From: Nocardia neocaledoniensis
GTDB taxonomy: Bacteria; Actinomycetota; Actinomycetes; Mycobacteriales; Mycobacteriaceae
Direction of reading: 5' to 3'
Length of the DNA: 64,000 bases
Assembly (NCBI RefSeq): GCF_003182135.1
Contig: NZ_QGTL01000005.1
Coordinates: 310,001-374,000, forward strand
Positions 59,864 to 64,000 of this stretch are shown piece by piece (within the stretch, counting starts at the first letter, position 1; every line of letters begins with the position of its first letter). Both the position numbers and the translations under genes were made by a program. The notes beneath the pieces were generated by a model. That model searched no databases. It was given only the letters and a program-made list of their open reading frames with translations, and had not been told where the DNA came from.

Positions 59864-60137
59864 GTCCCACCTCTTCGCTCGTCGTGCCGCGGCGCGGCGA
59901 CTTCCTGCAGATCGGGTTGGTACTGCTGGCAATACTTCGGCATCCCCCGGCGAGGTGCAAGGAGTTGGACAGTTTCACATCGGCAACATCGCGAGGTATG
60001 GCGCACGAACCAAATTCCGGTGGAACCGGTCCCAAACCACCGGTTTTGTCCGATTCTTGATCCTGGAGCGGCACGGAAAGGTAGCGTGACGAGCCCGACC
60101 GAGCTGGTCGAACAGGCCGACGGGAAGAGCACGGAGT
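59864..60137. promoter_or_regulatory. Divergent region, Clp ATPase / SRPBCC-ligase
   Basis: 274 bp. It contains an inverted repeat AACCGGT-N8-ACCGGTT (60024-60045). I see no HspR (HAIR) or CIRCE element for the Clp gene. Confidence 0.45.
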
Positions 60138-62204
60138 TTGGTCACCGACGTCATCGATGTCACCGCGGATTTCACCATCGCGCGGCAAGCCCTGTGGAAT
60201 GTGCTGCTGGATCCGCAGAGCTATCCACGGATGTTCACCGGCATCGGCAGTTGCGAACAGGTGGAGGGACCCGACGGCGCGGTCCTGTGGCAGGTGCGGG
60301 TCGGGTCGGCCGCCGCCGGGATCGAGAGCCACGATCTCATCCTGGAGATCGGGCGCTGGTACGAGAGTTTCGAACTGCGCTGTTCGGCGCTGGGCAGTTT
60401 CGTGGCGGTCCGGTTGCGCGGTGACGAGCGGCGCACGCGCCTCGACATCACCCTGTTCGCCGCCGCCAACGTGCACCCCGCCCTGGCCGAATGCGGCAAT
60501 TCCGCGGTCACCGACTGGGTGAAGGCGGGTTTGCGCCGCACCGCCGACGTCATCGCCGGCACCCGGTCCTCGGTGGTGATCAACGCCGAACGCTCGCCGC
60601 TGCGGCGCAACGCCGGGGTGGCGCGCAGCATCGCCGCGACCGGACTGGTCCGAGCCGAACCGCGCTCGATGGTGCGCCAGCTGCGCTCGCTGACGAAGTG
60701 GGGATTCAACCTGGCCGGCGGGTACGCCGCGGGCGCCGCGCACGCCCCGGACCGGCTCGCGCTGATCGATCCGCACGGCACCCGCACCTTCGCCGAGATC
60801 GACGCCGATTCCACCGCGCTGGCCGCGGCGATGTACGCCCAGGGCCTGCGCGCGGGCGATGCCATCGGCCTGCTGGCGCGCAACCACGCCGGCATGGTCG
60901 AAACCATGGTCGCGGCAGGCAAACTCGGGGTCGACGTGGCCCTGCTCAACGCCGGACTGTCCGGGCGGCGGATCGAGGAGATCGTGCAGCGCCACCGGCT
61001 CAGCGCGGTCTACGTCGACGGGCGGCTGGAGACCCTGATCCGCTACCTGCACAGCGCGGTGCCCCGCATCACCACCGACGCCGAGCCGCCCGATCCCGAG
61101 CGCACCACGATCGCGGGCATGATCGCCGGCGCCGGCGCCGATTTCCCGGTGCCCGCGCATCCCGGCCGGTTGATCGTGCTGACCTCCGGCACGAGCGGGT
61201 CGCCGAAGGGCGCGCGCCGCCCGCACGCCAAGGGTTTCGGCACCATCGCCGCGCTGCTCTCGCGGATTCCGATGCGGGTGGAGGAGGTGATGCTCATCCC
61301 GGCGCCGCTGTTCCACACCTGGGGTCTGGCGGGGCTGCAGTTGAGCACCGCGCTGCGCGCCACCGTCGTGCTCAGCGACGGTTTCGACGCGCTCGACTGT
61401 CTGCGCGCCGTCGCCGAACACCGGATCACCACCCTGATCGTGGTGCCCACCATGGTCGAGCGCCTGCTCGATGTGCCCGAGGCGGTGCGCGCGGGCATCG
61501 ACCTGTCCAGCCTGCGCCATGTGATCAGCTGCGGCGCGCCACTGGCCGGCGCCACCGTGCTGCGCTTCCTCGACACCTTCGGCGACGTGCTCTACAACGT
61601 GTACGGCTCCACCGAGGTGTCGTGGGCGAGCGTGGCCACGCCCGCCGACCTGCGCGTCTCACCGACCACCGCGGGCCGCCCGCCGCTGGGCACCAGGGTG
61701 GCCGTGCTCGGCCCTGACCTGCGCCCGGTGCCGGTCGGCGTCACCGGGCACATCTTCGTCGCCAATCACATGCTCTTCGACGGCTACGTCAACGCGGCCC
61801 CGCCGGAGGAGGCCGACGGCATGCTCGACACGGGCGATCTGGGCTACCTGGACGCCGCGGGCCGGCTGTTCGTGGCGGGCCGCGACGACGAGATGATCAT
61901 CTCCGGCGGCGAGAACGTCTTCCCGCGACCGGTGGAGGAGGCCCTGGCGCACCTGCCGCAGATCTCCGAGGTGGCCGTCGTCGGCGTCCCGGATCGCGAG
62001 TTCGGGCAGCGACTGGCCGCGTTCGTAGTGAAACGCGAAGGGGCGGGCCTGGATTCGGACATGGTGCGCACCTACATCCGCAACCGGCTCAGCCGCTTCT
62101 CCGTCCCGCGCGACGTCACCTTCCTCAACGCGCTGCCGCGCGGGGAGACCGGCAAGATCCTCAAACGCGTGCTGGTGCCGTCGGAGTCAGCGCTGAGCGA
62201 GTAG
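60138..62204 (+). CDS. SRPBCC-acyl-CoA ligase fusion (FadD2/FadD12-like), intact
   Basis: 688 residues. An N-terminal SRPBCC-like domain (about 1-140, VTADFTIARQALWNVLLDP) precedes a full acyl-CoA ligase: P-loop LTSGTSGSPKGARRP, YGSTE, hinge LDTGDLGYLDAAGRLF, ISGGENVFPRP and terminal PRGETGKILKR. It is a close paralog of the partial gene at the window start. The TTG at 60138 is the only in-frame start before the domain and is poorly spaced from ACGGAG. The SRPBCC part may bind the lipid substrate and pass it to the ligase (inference). The 3' end overlaps a TetR gene by 18 bp. Confidence 0.9.
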   Translation: MVTDVIDVTADFTIARQALWNVLLDPQSYPRMFTGIGSCEQVEGPDGAVLWQVRVGSAAAGIESHDLILEIGRWYESFELRCSALGSFVAVRLRGDERRTRLDITLFAAANVHPALAECGNSAVTDWVKAGLRRTADVIAGTRSSVVINAERSPLRRNAGVARSIAATGLVRAEPRSMVRQLRSLTKWGFNLAGGYAAGAAHAPDRLALIDPHGTRTFAEIDADSTALAAAMYAQGLRAGDAIGLLARNHAGMVETMVAAGKLGVDVALLNAGLSGRRIEEIVQRHRLSAVYVDGRLETLIRYLHSAVPRITTDAEPPDPERTTIAGMIAGAGADFPVPAHPGRLIVLTSGTSGSPKGARRPHAKGFGTIAALLSRIPMRVEEVMLIPAPLFHTWGLAGLQLSTALRATVVLSDGFDALDCLRAVAEHRITTLIVVPTMVERLLDVPEAVRAGIDLSSLRHVISCGAPLAGATVLRFLDTFGDVLYNVYGSTEVSWASVATPADLRVSPTTAGRPPLGTRVAVLGPDLRPVPVGVTGHIFVANHMLFDGYVNAAPPEEADGMLDTGDLGYLDAAGRLFVAGRDDEMIISGGENVFPRPVEEALAHLPQISEVAVVGVPDREFGQRLAAFVVKREGAGLDSDMVRTYIRNRLSRFSVPRDVTFLNALPRGETGKILKRVLVPSESALSE

Positions 62205-62798
62205 CAGCCGCAGCGCCCGCTCGATCGCCGCCGTCGCCGCCTCGCCGGAGTGACCGCGCCGATCCTGCAGGTGGTGGCGCGCGGGCCAGGCCAGGGCGGC
62301 GTCGACCAGATCGAGCAGTTCGTCGTCGCCGGCAAGTTCGGGGGCGAACAGCGCGGCCAGGGTCGCGCGGATGCGGTCGTCGGTGCGGCGCATCCGCGCG
62401 TCGATGGCGGCGACCGTGCGCGATTCCTGCAGGCCGGGCAGCCGCGGTGTGCGCTGCAGGTCGAAGATCGCCCTGCTCTGGCGCGCCGCGAGCGCGATCC
62501 GCTCGGCCAGCGGCAACCCGGGATCGGGCTCGACCAGACACGCCTCGACCATCTCGGACTGCCGCTCGACGGCGGCGATCAGCAGGGCCTCGCGGTCCGG
62601 GAAGTGCACGAAGACACTGCGTTCGGAGGCGCCCGCCCGCGCGGCGATCGTGCGGGCGGTCGGCGCGAAATCACCGTCGGCGATCGCGGCCAGCAACCCG
62701 TCGATGATGGCTTCCCTGGTCTTCTCCGGATCGCGGCGCCGACGCGGCGGACGCGCCTGCTGCTCGTCCGCCGCCTCGATCCCGTGCCCTGCGCTCAT
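62187..62798 (-). CDS. TetR-family regulator
   Basis: 203 residues. HTH FAPTARTIAARAGASERSVF at about 44-63, then an alpha-helical ligand domain. Convergent with, and overlapping, the SRPBCC-ligase; there is no divergent partner within the visible sequence, so its target is unclear. The amino acid permease upstream on the same strand may share its transcript (34-bp gap). Confidence 0.85.
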   Translation of the reverse strand: MSAGHGIEAADEQQARPPRRRRDPEKTREAIIDGLLAAIADGDFAPTARTIAARAGASERSVFVHFPDREALLIAAVERQSEMVEACLVEPDPGLPLAERIALAARQSRAIFDLQRTPRLPGLQESRTVAAIDARMRRTDDRIRATLAALFAPELAGDDELLDLVDAALAWPARHHLQDRRGHSGEAATAAIERALRLLLAQR

Positions 62799-62832
62799 CG
62801 CCCCATCTCAGCACAGGCCACCAGGGGCCGGG

Positions 62833-64000
62833 CTACTCGCTCGGCTGGGGCGCCGTCCGGTTCATCACCGAATGGGTGCGGGAGTACCCGAAGTAGACGA
62901 TCAGACCCACCACCAGCCAGGCCAGGAACCGCACCCAGGTCTGCCACGGCAGCGAGTAGATGAGGTAGGCGGAGAAGCCGATGCCGATCAGCGGGATCAC
63001 CGGCATCAGCGGCAGCCGGAACGAGCGCGGCGCGTCGGGCCTGGTGCGGCGCAACACGATCACCGCGACACAGACCACGATGAACGCCATCAGGATGCCG
63101 ATGTTGGTGAGCTCGGCGACGGTGTTGATGGGCAGCACGCCGGCCAGGATCGCCGCGCCGATGCCCACGATCCAGGTGACCCTGGTCGGCACCTTGCGGG
63201 TCGGGTGAGTCTTGGCGAACCACTCCGGCAGCAGACCGTCGCGGCTCATCGCGAACCAGACGCGGGTGACGCCGAGCATGAACGTCAGCACCACGGTGAT
63301 GATGCCGACGATCGCGCCGATCGCGATGATGTTGGCGACGCCCGGCATCCCGACCGCCTCGAACGCGGTGGAGAAGCCGCTGGTCGGGCTGATCTCGGTG
63401 TATTTCTGCATGCCGGTGAGCACCAGCGTGGCCAGCACGTACAGCACCATCGCGATGGCCAGCGAGTAGATGATCGCCTTGGGCAGGTGCTTGCGCCCGT
63501 CCACGGATTCCTCGGCCGCGGTGCTCATCGCGTCGTAGCCGAAGACCGCGAAGAACACCGTCGCCGCGCCCGTCCAGACCGCGCCGGCGCCGAACGGGAA
63601 GTACGGGTCGTAGTTGGCGCTGTCGATGTGGAACACCCCGAGCGCCACGATGAGCACCACCAGCGCGACCTTGATGCCGACCGCGACCGTCTCGAACCGG
63701 CCGACGCTGCCGATGCCGCGCGAGAGGATCCACGCGGTGCCGAGGCAGAACAGCACGGCGAACAGGTCGACGACCCGCCCGTCGCCGGTGTCGGGCGCGC
63801 CGAGCATCCACTCCGGCAGCGTCAGGCCGACCTGGTCGAGCAGGAACCCGAAGTACCCGGACACGCCGATCGCGACGACCGCCGCCACCGCGATGTACTC
63901 GAGCAGCAGGTCCCACCCGATGAACCAGCCCGCGAGCTCGCCGAGCGAGACGTAGCCGTAGGTGTAGGCCGAGCCCGCTTTCGGGACCATGCCGGCGAAT
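62833..64000 (-). CDS. Cationic amino acid/APC-family permease, 5' end outside window
   Basis: At least 388 residues visible; the frame continues past the window edge, and the visible part begins at the conserved AGMVPKAGSAYTYGYVSLGE segment, so about one or two helices are missing. APC superfamily, CAT-like transporter with about eleven visible membrane segments and FFAVFGYDAMSTAAEES, a typical helix 6 region. It imports amino acids. Confidence 0.88.
   Translation of the reverse strand, partial: FAGMVPKAGSAYTYGYVSLGELAGWFIGWDLLLEYIAVAAVVAIGVSGYFGFLLDQVGLTLPEWMLGAPDTGDGRVVDLFAVLFCLGTAWILSRGIGSVGRFETVAVGIKVALVVLIVALGVFHIDSANYDPYFPFGAGAVWTGAATVFFAVFGYDAMSTAAEESVDGRKHLPKAIIYSLAIAMVLYVLATLVLTGMQKYTEISPTSGFSTAFEAVGMPGVANIIAIGAIVGIITVVLTFMLGVTRVWFAMSRDGLLPEWFAKTHPTRKVPTRVTWIVGIGAAILAGVLPINTVAELTNIGILMAFIVVCVAVIVLRRTRPDAPRSFRLPLMPVIPLIGIGFSAYLIYSLPWQTWVRFLAWLVVGLIVYFGYSRTHSVMNRTAPQPSE

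Noticed and set aside
57248..60424. 1058-codon open frame on the plus strand opposite the Clp ATPase
   Set aside because: It is a GC-driven mirror of the Clp gene: composition is rich in Arg, Gly, Val and Asp, no domain is visible, and the opposite strand carries complete AAA+ motifs.
1..64000. Genomic island or mobile element
   Set aside because: No integrase, transposase, tRNA-flanked direct repeats or long composition shift was seen; only the LPMO leader is locally lower in GC.

Overview
The window looks like chromosome of a high-GC mycolate actinomycete, most likely Nocardia or a close relative (inference). The grounds are very high GC with frequent GTG and TTG starts, a complete yrbE-mce lipid-import operon, FadD-type ligases resembling mycobacterial FadD5 and FadD2/FadD12, several DUF2236 (MpaB-like) oxygenases, a cvnABCDE conservon and an Rv0910-like SRPBCC protein. 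No rRNA, tRNA, CRISPR array, insertion sequence or phage gene was seen. The first gene and the last gene run off the window.

Layout. 0-4.6 kb: 3' part of an SRPBCC-acyl-CoA ligase, a small hypothetical, an AurF-like diiron oxygenase and a lipase. 4.6-10.9 kb: a leftward operon (flavin oxidoreductase, PaaG-type crotonase, FadD5) diverging from aldehyde dehydrogenase and acyl-CoA dehydrogenase. 11-13.5 kb: two paralogous tandem-TetR (Mce3R-like) regulators. 13.5-23.2 kb: a leftward mce operon (two small membrane proteins, yrbEA, yrbEB, mceA-F, a Mas protein, and the second regulator coupled at its end). 23.5-29.2 kb: thiolase, an acyl-adenylating enzyme that lacks its C-terminal domain, and three DUF2236 genes. 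29.2-34.8 kb: Rid-family protein, membrane protein plus PF10118 diiron protein with a divergent TetR, NAD-epimerase, LysE exporter, crotonase. 34.9-38.2 kb: DGPF protein, ECF42-type sigma factor, MHS transporter. 38.2-45.2 kb: nucleoside-type (BMP) ABC transporter operon with a cyclodeaminase-family enzyme and a deaminase, controlled by a divergent GntR. 45.3-48.8 kb: LysR, DapA-family lyase, DHA2 exporter. 49.6-55.5 kb: conservon cvnA-E, TetR and a second P450. 55.9-57.2 kb: secreted LPMO and a small secreted protein. 57.3-64 kb: Clp ATPase, intact SRPBCC-FadD, TetR, amino acid permease.

The most striking observation is an asymmetric 19-bp motif, GAGAAY-N6-TAACWTA, found nine times. All nine copies lie in four intergenic regions, in front of the flavin oxidoreductase/FadD5 operon, ALDH-ACAD, the mce operon, the thiolase, the truncated ligase and two DUF2236 genes. 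I noticed it nowhere else in the window. The twin tandem-TetR proteins sit in the middle of this set. Each has two different HTH domains on one chain, which is what a non-palindromic operator would require. I infer a lipid import and catabolism regulon spanning about 4.6-29.2 kb: the Mce complex imports a lipid, ligases activate it, and the dehydrogenase, crotonase and thiolase with accessory oxygenases degrade it. The substrate is unknown.
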